This document shows, in pieces, positions 7,712 through 16,872 of a stretch of 64,000 nt of DNA; the first letter of the stretch is position 1, and every line of letters begins with the position of its first letter. The position numbers and the translations under genes were made by a program. The DNA comes from Pseudothauera lacus (GTDB lineage: Bacteria; Pseudomonadota; Gammaproteobacteria; Burkholderiales; Rhodocyclaceae). Below the pieces are notes generated by a model. It did not search any database. It had not been told where the DNA came from and saw nothing but the letters and a program-made list of their open reading frames with translations. The stretch lies in the NCBI RefSeq assembly GCF_003034845.1, contig NZ_PZKC01000009.1, positions 1-64,000 on the forward strand, in the 5' to 3' direction.

Positions 7712-9076
7712 ATGCTCGCGCGCATCCCCATGCTCGCCCCCGTGCTGCTCGTGGTGGCCACCTTCGCTGGCGCCTGGATGCTCGTGCTCGGCTGGTGGCA
7801 AGCCAGCGATCACGCCCCGACGACGGCCGAGATCGGTCTCTACCTGTTCGCCCTGCCCCTCAGCCTGAGCGGCGGCTTCTGGTTCCTGCGCCGCTTTTTC
7901 GACATGCTGCGCACACCCACCGCCGCCACCGCGGCCGCACCGGCAGCCGTCAGCGCCGACTCCGGCACAGCACCTGGCGCGGCGGTCGCGCGCCTGCACG
8001 TCGGCACCGTGGCCATCGCCGCCCCTCATGCCGCGGATCCCCCCGCCCTGCTCGCCGCCATTGCCGACAACCGCCGCCCGCAGCTTGATCCGCAACTGTG
8101 CGACGGCGACGGCTACCCCATCCTCGCCGCACGCGCGGAGGTCGCCGAGGGCGACATCGCCGCACTGCCCGTCACCATGAGCGCCGAAGCCCGACGTGCC
8201 CTCGCCCTGCTCGACGCCCCCTTGCGCGCAGCACTGGCCGGCGCCGCTGAAGCCTTCACCGCGAACACCGGGGCAAAGCGTCTGAGCATCTTGTGGTCCC
8301 TGCCTGCGCAGTGGCCGCCGGCCTGGCAGGCAGCACTGCGCGACTGGCTCGCCGGCAGCGTGCTGGTCGACTACGAGCTGCCCCAGACACACGTCCACCT
8401 GAGAGCCTGCGACAGCGGCAACACCCTCCTCCACGATCTCGCCGGCACCGTCGCCGGCCTTCCGGCCGACACCCTGCTGCTCGTCTGCGCCTGCACTTCG
8501 AACATCGGCGAGGCCACGGTTGCACGCTGGCTGTCCGCCAGCCGCCTGCACACCACCACGCACACCGATGGCCTCGTCCCTGGCGAAGCCGCGGCAGCGG
8601 TGCTGTGCGCCAGCTCCGAACTCGCTGCCGGCAGCCCGCAGATCTTCCCGTGCGCCATCGGCGCCGCAGCCGACGGCGCGCGCACGCAGCCGCCGGGCGG
8701 CAAGCGCGGCGACGCCGCGGCGGTCACCGAGGCGCTCATGGCGGCCAGCACCGCCGCGGGCATCGACCTCGCCACGGTCACCACGCTGTACGCCGACAGC
8801 GCCCACCACGCGCACAGCCTCGGCGAACTGCTCAACGCCGCTGGCGAATGCTGCCCCGCGATCGGCGACGAAGACTGTGCCGCCGTCGGCACGGTGTGCG
8901 GCAGCGCCACCCCGGCCGATGCGCTCGTCGCCCTGGCCTGCGCCTGCGCCGCCGCGGCCGACAGCCAGAGCCCCGCGCTGTGCGTCAGCCACACCGCCGA
9001 ACGGCGCATCACCGCGGTCGCCGTCCTGCCCTCCGCCCTTGCCGGCATTTCCGACCCTCTGCCCAGGACGGCCTGA
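7712..9076 (+). CDS. Inner-membrane protein with degenerate ketosynthase-like domain, T6SS-linked
   Basis: A 454-residue protein whose gene lies between PAAR and tssM. Two hydrophobic helices (about 9-29 and 41-60) are followed by an Ala/Pro linker and a 350-residue cytoplasmic-looking domain. The domain contains DGLVPGEAAAAVL (286-298), closely resembling the DGFxxGEGAG motif of beta-ketoacyl synthases. Segments before it (HLRACDSGNT, DTLLLVCACTSN) and after it (YADSAHHAHSLGELL) fall where ketosynthase-like proteins have comparable elements. I cannot find the catalytic Cys-His-His set, so it is probably non-catalytic. The start could be GTG at 7706, overlapping the PAAR stop, or ATG at 7712. 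The role is unknown; the setting implies part of, or an aid to, the T6SS membrane complex. Confidence 0.65.
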   Translation: MLARIPMLAPVLLVVATFAGAWMLVLGWWQASDHAPTTAEIGLYLFALPLSLSGGFWFLRRFFDMLRTPTAATAAAPAAVSADSGTAPGAAVARLHVGTVAIAAPHAADPPALLAAIADNRRPQLDPQLCDGDGYPILAARAEVAEGDIAALPVTMSAEARRALALLDAPLRAALAGAAEAFTANTGAKRLSILWSLPAQWPPAWQAALRDWLAGSVLVDYELPQTHVHLRACDSGNTLLHDLAGTVAGLPADTLLLVCACTSNIGEATVARWLSASRLHTTTHTDGLVPGEAAAAVLCASSELAAGSPQIFPCAIGAAADGARTQPPGGKRGDAAAVTEALMAASTAAGIDLATVTTLYADSAHHAHSLGELLNAAGECCPAIGDEDCAAVGTVCGSATPADALVALACACAAAADSQSPALCVSHTAERRITAVAVLPSALAGISDPLPRTA

Positions 9077-9078
9077 AC

Positions 9079-12000
9079 ATGTATCGTTTCCTCTCCCTGT
9101 TTTCAGACTCCCGCACCCTGGCCCTCATCGGCATCGCCGCCCTGGCACTGTTCCTCCTGCTCGGTGCGCAGACGCTGGAAATCGCGCTGACCTGGGGGCT
9201 CATCGCCGTCGGCGTAGTGCTCGCCGTGTGGCTGGCAGTCTGGCTGTGGCGGCGGCGCAAGGCGCGCAAGGCCGCCGAGGCGATCGGCGAGATGCTCGAG
9301 GATCAGGCCGAGAAGGCGGCGCGCGACGGCGACAAGCTCGCCCGCGCCGAGCTCGAGACCCTGCGCAACCGCATGCAGGAGGCGGTACGCACGATCAAGA
9401 GTTCCAAGCTCGGCCAGCTCTCCGGCAAGGCCGCGCTGTATGAACTGCCGTGGTACATCACCATCGGCAACCCCGCCGCCGGCAAGAGTTCCGCCATCGT
9501 CAATTCGGGGCTCAAGTTTCCCTTCGAGGACGGCGCCGGCAACGTCGTCCACGGCATCGGCGGAACGCGCAACTGCGACTGGTTCTTCACCACCGAAGGC
9601 ATCCTCCTCGACACCGCCGGGCGCTACGCCATCAATGCCGAGGACCGCAGCGAGTGGCTGGGATTTCTCGACCTGCTCAAGAAACACCGCCCGCGCGCGC
9701 CGATCAACGGCATCATCGTCACCGTCAGCATCGCCGAACTGGTCGGCAACACGCCCGATTTCGCCATCGCGCTGGCGAAGAACCTGCGCCAGCGCGTCCA
9801 GGAACTCACCGAACGTCTGGAGGTGCTGGCGCCGGTGTACCTGATGTTCACCAAGGCCGACCTGATCACCGGCTTCAACGACTTCTTCCAGGACATCGAC
9901 TGGAGCGAACGCGACCGCGTCTGGGGCGCCACCCTGCCCTACGACACCGCAGCCCGCCACGACACCATCGCCCTCTTCGAACGCCGCTTCGACGAACTCT
10001 ATGAAGGCCTGCGCGAGATGAGCGTGGCGCAGCTTGCGCTCGCCCGCGGCGACAACGCCACCCCGGGGCTGCTCGCCTTTCCGCTCGAGTTCGCCGCCAT
10101 CAAGCCGGTGCTGCGCAGCTTCGTCGCCACCCTCTTCGAAGACAATCCCTTCCAGTTCCGCCCCGTGTTCCGCGGCTTCTACATCACCTCCGCGCTGCAG
10201 AGCGGAGAGAGCCGTTCCGTCTCCAGCGACGAGATCGAACAGCGCTTCGGCCTCACCGGGGCCGCCGGCGCCCCCTGCCGGATGGGGTCAAGCAACGGCT
10301 TCTTCCTCAAGGACCTGTTCTCGCGCGTCATCTTCGCCGACCGCAACCTGATCCGCCAGCACACCAGCCCGCTGAAGACCCGCCTGCGCTACGCCGGCTT
10401 CATGACCACCGTCCTCGCCTTCGGGATCGCACTGGGCGGCTGGAGTTGGTCGTACACCAACAACCGCGCGCTGGTCGCCAACGTCCAGGCCGATTTCGAT
10501 CAGGTCGTGCGCATGCAGGAAGGGCGTCTGGACCTGCAGTCACGACTGCAGGCCCTGGACATCCTGCAGGACCGCATCACCCAGCTTGAACAGTACCGCC
10601 GCGCCCGCCCGCTGCAGGTCGGATTCGGCCTCTTTCAGGGTGACGAGCTGCTCGCCAGCCTGAAAGCCAACTATTTCAGCGGCGTACGCGCGGTGATGCT
10701 CGACCCGGTCACCGAGAACCTCGAGGCCTTCCTCGCCGAAGTCGCGCGCACCCCGCTGCAGGCGCAGGGCGACGGCGACGCCACCCCACGCAGCGCCGCC
10801 GCGCCCGGACAGTACCGCGATGCGCGCGCGGACAGCGTCGAGGATGCCTACAACGCCCTCAAGACCTATCTGATGCTGGCCAGCGCCGAGCGCATCGAAC
10901 CCGGCCACCTCTCCGACCAGCTCACGCGCTTCTGGCGCACCTGGCTGGAAGCCAACCGCGGCAACATGAACCGCGAGGAGATGATCCGCCGCGCCGAGCG
11001 CCTGCTGTCCTTCCACCTCTCCCAGGTCGGCGATCCCCAGTGGCCGCTGATCCGCAACAACCTCGCCCTTGTCGACGGCAGTCGCGACAACCTGCGCCGC
11101 GTGGTGCGCGGCATGCCGGCCGCCGAACGCGTCTATGCCGAGGTCAAGGCCCGTGCCTCGACCCGCTTCCCGCCGGTAACCGTGGCCAGCATCGTCGGCC
11201 CCCAGGGCGGCAACGTGGTCTCCGGCAGCCATGTGGTATCCGGCGCCTTCACCGTCGAGGCCTGGCGCACGCTGGTGCAGCCGTCGATCCGCGAAGCCGC
11301 CACCAGTGCGCTCGACAGCACGGACTGGGTGCTGCGCACGGCGATCCGCGACGACCTCACCCTGGAGGGCAGTCCCGAGCAGATCCAGAAGACCCTGATC
11401 GATCTCTACAAGCGCGAATATGCCGATGAGTGGCGCCGCTTCGTGCAGGGCATCGACGTCGCCGGATTCGACGACTTCGGCAGCGCGCTGAACGCCATGA
11501 ACCACCTCGGCAACGTCCAGCAATCACCGATCGGCAAGATCCTGCGCACGGTCTTCGAGCAGACCTCGTGGGACAACCCGGCCCGCCGCAACGCGGCCGC
11601 CAATGCCGCCGGCCGCGGCTTCGTCGAGTGGTTCAAGCGCGCGGTACTGCGCATCAGCCCGAGCAACGCCCAGGTCGACCTCGACCTGGGCAGCGAAGGC
11701 GGTACGGAAGCCCTCGGCGTCCTGGGGCGAGAGTTTGCCGGCATCGCCCGACTGATGGCAGAACGCGAGGATGGCGCCTCGCTGGCGCACGCCTACCTGC
11801 AGCAGCTTGCCCTCGTGCGCACCCGCCTCAACGAACTCAACCATCAGGGCGACCCCGGCCCCGGTGCCGTCAAGCTCATGCAGGACACCCTGGAGGGGCG
11901 TAATTCCGAACTCTCCGACGCGCTGCGCTTTGTCGAGGAGCAGATGCTCGCCGCGCTCCCCGACGATCAACGCGCGACTTTGCGCCCGCTGCTGCTGCGT

Positions 12001-12822
12001 CCATTGCAGCAGAGCTTCGCCGCAGCCCTGCTGCCGGCCCAGCGCGAACTCAACAAGACCTGGCTGGCCCAGGTCTATGAACCCTTCAGCCGTCAGCTGG
12101 GGGTCAAGTACCCCTTTGCTGCCGAAGCCGGCATCGAGGCCACGCCGGGCGAGATTGCACAGATCTTCGGCCCCGAAGGCGCCATAGCCCGCTTCGTCGA
12201 CACCTCGATGGGCGCACTGGTGGTTCGCCGTGGTGACACCATCTCGGCACGCACCTGGGGCGATCTTGGCCTCACCCTGGAGGTCGACTTCATGGCCGGC
12301 TTCTCGCACTGGGTGCGCGCGCTCGATGGCGCCGCTGCCGGCGGCGCCGGCGATGGCGGACCGCAGACGGCCTTCATGCTGATGCCTCACCCCGCAGCCG
12401 GCACCACCGAGTACGTCATCGAGATCGACGGCCAGCAACTGCGCTACCGCAACAACGCCGCGCAGTGGGCCAACTTCATCTGGCCCAACCCCGGTGCAAC
12501 ACCCGGCGCGCGCATCGTTGCCACCACCTTCGACGGCCGTCAGGTCGAGGTGGTCAACTTCAGCGGCCGCTTCGGGCTGGAGAAGCTGATCAACTCGGCT
12601 CAGCGCCAGCGCAAGCCCGACGGTGCCTTCCAGATGTCGTGGAGCACCGACGGCATCACCGTCAGTGCCGACCTGCGCATCATCAGCAGCACCCAGGCAC
12701 AGTCCGGCGACAGCCGGCGGCGCGGCTTCACCGGCTTGCGACTGCCCGAATCCATCGTCCGCAGCGCGCCGCCGGCAACCACCCTGGCAGCCGCCGGAAC
12801 GCGCGGAGACGCGCCGCGATGA
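9079..12822 (+). CDS. tssM: T6SS membrane complex protein TssM (IcmF)
   Basis: Core inner-membrane protein that, with TssL and TssJ, forms the trans-envelope channel of the type VI system. Length is 1247 residues, typical of the family. Two N-terminal helices (about 14-31 and 37-55) precede a cytoplasmic NTPase domain with Walker A GNPAAGKS at 130-137 and the following LLDTAGRY. A third helix lies near 439-457. The large periplasmic region ends in the IcmF C-terminal domain with ALDGAAAGGAGD and the final LPESIVRSAPP. The Walker motif is intact. The start is two bases after the previous stop, and tagF overlaps its end by ATGA. Confidence 0.95.
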   Translation: MYRFLSLFSDSRTLALIGIAALALFLLLGAQTLEIALTWGLIAVGVVLAVWLAVWLWRRRKARKAAEAIGEMLEDQAEKAARDGDKLARAELETLRNRMQEAVRTIKSSKLGQLSGKAALYELPWYITIGNPAAGKSSAIVNSGLKFPFEDGAGNVVHGIGGTRNCDWFFTTEGILLDTAGRYAINAEDRSEWLGFLDLLKKHRPRAPINGIIVTVSIAELVGNTPDFAIALAKNLRQRVQELTERLEVLAPVYLMFTKADLITGFNDFFQDIDWSERDRVWGATLPYDTAARHDTIALFERRFDELYEGLREMSVAQLALARGDNATPGLLAFPLEFAAIKPVLRSFVATLFEDNPFQFRPVFRGFYITSALQSGESRSVSSDEIEQRFGLTGAAGAPCRMGSSNGFFLKDLFSRVIFADRNLIRQHTSPLKTRLRYAGFMTTVLAFGIALGGWSWSYTNNRALVANVQADFDQVVRMQEGRLDLQSRLQALDILQDRITQLEQYRRARPLQVGFGLFQGDELLASLKANYFSGVRAVMLDPVTENLEAFLAEVARTPLQAQGDGDATPRSAAAPGQYRDARADSVEDAYNALKTYLMLASAERIEPGHLSDQLTRFWRTWLEANRGNMNREEMIRRAERLLSFHLSQVGDPQWPLIRNNLALVDGSRDNLRRVVRGMPAAERVYAEVKARASTRFPPVTVASIVGPQGGNVVSGSHVVSGAFTVEAWRTLVQPSIREAATSALDSTDWVLRTAIRDDLTLEGSPEQIQKTLIDLYKREYADEWRRFVQGIDVAGFDDFGSALNAMNHLGNVQQSPIGKILRTVFEQTSWDNPARRNAAANAAGRGFVEWFKRAVLRISPSNAQVDLDLGSEGGTEALGVLGREFAGIARLMAEREDGASLAHAYLQQLALVRTRLNELNHQGDPGPGAVKLMQDTLEGRNSELSDALRFVEEQMLAALPDDQRATLRPLLLRPLQQSFAAALLPAQRELNKTWLAQVYEPFSRQLGVKYPFAAEAGIEATPGEIAQIFGPEGAIARFVDTSMGALVVRRGDTISARTWGDLGLTLEVDFMAGFSHWVRALDGAAAGGAGDGGPQTAFMLMPHPAAGTTEYVIEIDGQQLRYRNNAAQWANFIWPNPGATPGARIVATTFDGRQVEVVNFSGRFGLEKLINSAQRQRKPDGAFQMSWSTDGITVSADLRIISSTQAQSGDSRRRGFTGLRLPESIVRSAPPATTLAAAGTRGDAPR

Positions 12823-13808
12823 ACGCCCGCCAGGACCTCACCGCCACCGCCTACTTCGGCAAACTCCCGACCAGGGGAGATTTCGTCAAGGGCGGCAACC
12901 ACCCGCAGCTGATCAACCGTCTCGACCGCTGGGTGTCGGCAGCGATGGAGATGATGAGCGAGGACCCGCGCTGGAAGATCGCCTACGGCGAACTCCAGCC
13001 ATGGGATTTCGCCTTCATCGGCGCGCGCATGCCTGTCGCCGTATGCGGGCACCTGCGGCCCAGCCAGGACAGTTCCGGACGGCGCTTTCCGCTGCTCGCC
13101 GCAGCCCTCGTCGAACGCAGCGACAACCTGCTGTTCCGCTGCGCCCCACTCGCCTTCGCCGCACTGTGGTGCCGCTTCGCAACGCACGTCGGCGAAGCCT
13201 GCGGTGCGGCTGAAGCGGGCCCCGCGCTGAGCGAGATCATCCGCGCACCGTCGGCGGAGGCGCTCAGCGACGGCCTGCGCGACGACCCCCTCGGCCACTT
13301 CGCCCGCCAGCACACTCTTGCCGGACTCGGCAGCGCGCTGGCACTCGATGGGCTGCGCCCCGACGTCCGTCGCATCATGCTGGCCATCGGCCTGCTGCTG
13401 CGCCCGTTGCAGGTAGCCGGAATGCCGCCCGCAGACAAGGGACTCAACCTGCCGCTGCCGGTCGATCCCGTGCTGCGCCCGGCTGTCGCCGCTCTGTGGC
13501 TGTACATGGTGTCGGCCTTCCTGCGCCGCGGCAGCGCCGAACTGCAACTGCTGATCGGCATCCATCAGGGCCATCCGCGCCTGCTGCTCGGTTTCAACGG
13601 CGCATCGCCGCGCACCTTGCTGGGCGCCCTGCTGCCCGGCTGCGCCGACGAACATCTCATCCGCCTCGATGACCCCGAATGGGTGGACAGCCATCCAGAG
13701 CTGCGCAGCCACTACGGCGTCGCCAAGCTCGCCGCCTACCTCTCGCAACCGGCCATCACGCTGGAGGCGGCACTCAACACCTTCCGCGAAGTCTTCCTCG
13801 GAGAATGA
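12819..13808 (+). CDS. tagF: T6SS accessory protein TagF
   Basis: A 329-residue cytoplasmic protein of the TagF family (DUF2094), known as a post-translational repressor of T6SS assembly. The N-terminal domain begins with the family signature AYFGKLPTRGDFVKGG, continues with PWDFAFIGARMPVAVCGH and includes SQDSSGRRFPL. The C-terminal half (about 170-329) is less conserved and ends with an ITLEAALNTFREVF helix. Translation is probably coupled to tssM by an ATGA overlap. In some species TagF is fused to a PppA phosphatase domain; here it is TagF alone, and no PpkA/PppA gene is nearby. Confidence 0.92.
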   Translation: MNARQDLTATAYFGKLPTRGDFVKGGNHPQLINRLDRWVSAAMEMMSEDPRWKIAYGELQPWDFAFIGARMPVAVCGHLRPSQDSSGRRFPLLAAALVERSDNLLFRCAPLAFAALWCRFATHVGEACGAAEAGPALSEIIRAPSAEALSDGLRDDPLGHFARQHTLAGLGSALALDGLRPDVRRIMLAIGLLLRPLQVAGMPPADKGLNLPLPVDPVLRPAVAALWLYMVSAFLRRGSAELQLLIGIHQGHPRLLLGFNGASPRTLLGALLPGCADEHLIRLDDPEWVDSHPELRSHYGVAKLAAYLSQPAITLEAALNTFREVFLGE

Positions 13809-14596
13809 GCATGAAGCAGCGCATCGGACTGGTCGCAGCACTCTGCGCCGGTCTCCTGGCATCCGCCCCCGGGTTCGCCTCACCAGCGGCAGCGGCAACG
13901 GGCAACGAGCCCATCGTGGTCAGCGGCACCGTGCCTGACGAAGCTGCGCGTGCCGCGATCATCGGCCAGCTTGCCAGACTCTACGGCGGCCGGCACATCG
14001 TCGACCAGCTTGAAGTCGGCGGCGTCACCCCGCCGCCGAACTGGGCCGCCAACGTCACCCGCGCCCTCACCCCCGCAATCACCGAGATCCGCCAGGGGCA
14101 GATCCGCTTCGACGGCACCCAGGTCAGCCTCAGCGGCCAGATTCCCAGCGCGGCGAAGCGTCAGCAGCTGGCCACCGACATCGCCGCCGCCCTCAACCCC
14201 AGCTACACCGTCAACAACGCCCTGGTGGTCAAGGAAGACGGGCAAGCCGTTCTCGACAGCACGCTGGGCAATCGGGTCGTCGAGTTCGAAGTCGGTTCGG
14301 CGACCCTGACGCCTGCCGGGGTGAACATCCTCGACGAAATGGTCGCGGCCATCCTGCGCGTCGACCCGCCGGCCATCCAGATCGTCGGCCACACCGACAG
14401 CACCGGCGAGCGGCTGGCCAACATCGGCCTCAGCCTCAGTCGCGCCAACACCGTGCGCGACTACCTGGTCAGCAGGGGCATCCCCGCCGAGCGCCTGACC
14501 GCACTCGGCGCCGGCCCCGACAACCCGGTGGTCAGCAATGACACTGCCGAAGGCCGTTCGCGCAACCGCCGCATCGAGTTCAACATCATGCAGTGA
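13805..14596 (+). CDS. BON-OmpA family peptidoglycan-binding protein of the T6SS module
   Basis: Exported protein of 263 residues. A Sec signal peptide (about 1-32, ending in alanines) is followed by two BON-like repeats. The first starts EPIVVSGTVPDEA and the second QIRFDGTQVSLSGQIP. From about 165 there is an OmpA C-terminal domain with VGHTDSTGERLANIGLS and EGRSRNRRIEF. The OmpA fold binds peptidoglycan and in T6SS clusters anchors the trans-envelope complex (TagL/TagN-like proteins). There is no lipobox cysteine, so it is periplasmic rather than a lipoprotein. The ATG at 13805 overlaps the tagF stop; a second ATG at 13811 is also possible. Confidence 0.85.
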   Translation: MSMKQRIGLVAALCAGLLASAPGFASPAAAATGNEPIVVSGTVPDEAARAAIIGQLARLYGGRHIVDQLEVGGVTPPPNWAANVTRALTPAITEIRQGQIRFDGTQVSLSGQIPSAAKRQQLATDIAAALNPSYTVNNALVVKEDGQAVLDSTLGNRVVEFEVGSATLTPAGVNILDEMVAAILRVDPPAIQIVGHTDSTGERLANIGLSLSRANTVRDYLVSRGIPAERLTALGAGPDNPVVSNDTAEGRSRNRRIEFNIMQ

Positions 14597-14610
14597 GCGG
14601 CGGGGGCCGC

Positions 14611-15696
14611 TCAGCCGCCATCGCCCCCCTGTGGGTCGACGCCAAGCAGTTCCTCGACATGCGACAGCGCACCACCGTCCTTGAGGACCGTGCGCAACCA
14701 CTCGTGCAGCGACATCTCGCCCCACCGAGCGGCCTTGGCGGCTAGATAGGCCACCGGGCTGTGCGGCTCGGTGCGGCGAAAGAACTCCCCCACCTCGCGC
14801 AGCTGGCGCAACGCCTGCTCACGGCTGGCCAGCCCTCCCGCAGACGACGGCGCCAGCGCCGGACGCGCGGCCGTCGATGGCGGCAACGCTGCGGCGACAT
14901 CGGGCACCGGGGGCGGAACCGGGGCTGCGCTCATCCCGCCGGCCTGGGCGACGAAGCGCTCCAGCACCGCCATCACCGCCGCCAGATTTTCACGCGTGGC
15001 GCCGAACGCCGGCCCCTCCGCGCCAAGACGTGCATCGATCACCTGCTGCAACTCGCCCAGCGCCTCATGTGCGGCGCGTGCGGCATCGAGGTTATCCACC
15101 AGCCAGTGGGTCGGCGTGTCGCGCAAGGCGGCGTCGAACTGCTCCTGACTGACCCGCCCGCCTGCGGCCAGCACCGCAGCCTCGGCCGGATTGCGCTCCA
15201 GCGCCTGGGCAAGCGCGCGCGCCGCCTCCAGATCGACATAGGCATAGCGTCCACGATCGGAGTCGGTGATCGGCATCTCGCGCACCAGGCGCGCCGACTG
15301 CGCGAGCAACCAGTCAAGCGTGCCGATGCGCAACTCCTGATCGCCCTCCTCGGCCTGCGGATGGATGTCGTCCCAGTAGTTCTCGCACAAGCGCGCGAGC
15401 AGCAGATAGCCGTAACCCAGCCCCGCCAGCCCGCGCGTCTTCGCCAGCGCCTCAGCCAGCCAGGCGGCGATGCGCAGATCCTTGGTACGACTGGCCAGCA
15501 GCTCGCTGCACAGCCGCACCACCCGCGCCCAGTCGGCCTCCTTGAGCTCGGTGACCCACTCGCCCTGGTCGAGGGAGGGGTCGTCATGACGACGAGCCTC
15601 CTGAATGTCATCGAAGACATCCGAGAACATCAGATCCTCGCCGCAGCGCGAGGGCAGTTCCAGCGGACGCACGAGGGCGTCGAAATCGAAGTTCAT
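14611..15696 (-). CDS. tssA: T6SS protein TssA
   Basis: TssA primes and caps assembly of the T6SS tail. This 361-residue member has the ImpA N-terminal domain (about 1-120), with the opening FDALVRPLELPSRCGEDLMF. A proline- and alanine-rich linker lies near 255-290. The short C-terminal domain contains TEPHSPVAYLAAKAARW and the closing LLGV, as in the short TssA class. It is encoded opposite to the tssM-tagF-ompA run and converges on it with a 14-base gap. I start it at the ATG at 15696 because the family usually begins here; an ATG at 15714 is in frame. Confidence 0.9.
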   Translation of the reverse strand: MNFDFDALVRPLELPSRCGEDLMFSDVFDDIQEARRHDDPSLDQGEWVTELKEADWARVVRLCSELLASRTKDLRIAAWLAEALAKTRGLAGLGYGYLLLARLCENYWDDIHPQAEEGDQELRIGTLDWLLAQSARLVREMPITDSDRGRYAYVDLEAARALAQALERNPAEAAVLAAGGRVSQEQFDAALRDTPTHWLVDNLDAARAAHEALGELQQVIDARLGAEGPAFGATRENLAAVMAVLERFVAQAGGMSAAPVPPPVPDVAAALPPSTAARPALAPSSAGGLASREQALRQLREVGEFFRRTEPHSPVAYLAAKAARWGEMSLHEWLRTVLKDGGALSHVEELLGVDPQGGDGG

Positions 15697-15798
15697 GGCC
15701 GCACCGTATTCCATACCGGATTGGCATTGTATACCAAAGGCTTATGCAATAAGCTTCGCTAGCATATGACAGAGCCCGCCCGCTGCGCCTCCTGGAAT

Positions 15799-15828
15799 GG
15801 CAGTGGCGCCTCTCCGGGCGCCACTGCC
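15799..15828. terminator. Perfect 12-bp inverted repeat, probable transcript end
   Basis: GGCAGTGGCGCC at 15799-15810 is the exact reverse complement of 15817-15828, with a six-base loop. It lies between the 3' end of the PEP-CTERM gene and the region upstream of tssA. No T-run follows on either strand, so it may be a factor-dependent stop or an mRNA-stabilising stem for the minus-strand transcript. Confidence 0.5.
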
Positions 15829-15868
15829 GTCAATCATCAGGACGAAGGCCGCCAGGCGGCAAACGCAC

Positions 15869-16696
15869 TCAGCGCATGCGACGGCGCAGCGCACCGAGCC
15901 CGAAGAAGCCCAGGCCCAGCAAGGCCAGCATCCCTGGTTCCGGGACACCGTTGGGCGGGGGCGGGGTCAGCTCGCGCACCAGCTTCAGCTTGATGGCTTC
16001 GGAAAAGTCATCGAAGTTCGACACCACCATCTGGAAGCTGTCGGTGCCTCCGATCACGTTGGTCTCGCCATACGCCAGCGGATTGATGATGCAGGCAGGA
16101 TCGAGACAGAAGAAGTTGCGACTCGACGGCTGGGCTTCGTCCTCGATCCAGATCGCATTGATGCGATCGACGCCGCCCGCCAGTGCTGCATCGCGGGCGC
16201 CCTGCAGCGGGGCACAGACCGCAGCGTTGAAACTGCAGGCATTGCCCTCGGAGCCATCGCCTGAAATATCGATGATCTGCAGACGGCCATCATAACCATT
16301 GGTCGCGAACAGGCCGGCACCGAAGTTGAGCGCACTGGTCATCGCCGTGCCGCCGCTGCTGGTGCGCGGTGCGCTCTCGACCGCGCTGGCAAAGGCGAAC
16401 GATGTCGCCGCATCAAAGACGTGGGTCCAGTTGACCGCAATTGACGAACTGTCGGACCAATACACCAGGGCAACCGCAATGCCTCCGGCGGCCTCGATGG
16501 CGCTGATTACCGCATCATCACGGAAGGCATTGGCGTAGCCGTCACGCTGCAGGGCGAAGTCGGTTGCATTCAGGCTGCCGGAAACGTCGGCCAGCAGCAG
16601 CAACTCACTACCTACCGGAACAGCATGCACGGAAGAGGCGAATCCCCCGGCCGCAGCAGCTATGACTCCAGTCGCAAGCATGCTCTTGAACTTCAT
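15869..16696 (-). CDS. PEP-CTERM sorted protein with von Willebrand factor A-like (DUF1194) domain
   Basis: Exported protein of 275 residues. A signal peptide (about 1-25) leads into a vWA-like domain. Its metal site is DVSGSLNATDF (D38, S40, S42), followed by SSGGTAMTSALNFG and IIDISGDGSEGN. The C-terminus carries a complete PEP-CTERM signal: VPEP at about 251-254, a hydrophobic helix, then RRRMR. Such proteins are sorted by exosortase in biofilm- or exopolysaccharide-forming Gram-negatives. No exosortase is in the window. The ATG at 16696 has a strong GAGGAG about nine bases upstream. The gene seems monocistronic between tssA and glmS. Confidence 0.88.
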   Translation of the reverse strand: MKFKSMLATGVIAAAAGGFASSVHAVPVGSELLLLADVSGSLNATDFALQRDGYANAFRDDAVISAIEAAGGIAVALVYWSDSSSIAVNWTHVFDAATSFAFASAVESAPRTSSGGTAMTSALNFGAGLFATNGYDGRLQIIDISGDGSEGNACSFNAAVCAPLQGARDAALAGGVDRINAIWIEDEAQPSSRNFFCLDPACIINPLAYGETNVIGGTDSFQMVVSNFDDFSEAIKLKLVRELTPPPPNGVPEPGMLALLGLGFFGLGALRRRMR

Positions 16697-16872
16697 AAGG
16701 GCAACTCCTCAGGCAAGTTAGGTGACGTAACGCCGGCCGCAGTCAGCACTGAGAAAGCATTTGCATAATTCGTACCTGAATACAACTTCCTTTTGAAATC
16801 AATGCACTTACGCAAAACCCAGACAGCATGAAGCACGCAGATGTAAAAGCCGTCGACACTTGCCTTGCACGC

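Noticed and set aside
8293-9078. An in-frame 5' extension of tssM to 8293
   Set aside because: It is arginine-rich shadow sequence over the ketosynthase-like gene; TssM homology and two N-terminal helices start at 9079.
16697-16872. A glmS ribozyme or GlmY/GlmZ-type small RNA near glmS
   Set aside because: No ribozyme core is visible, and this gap lies downstream of glmS, not in its leader.
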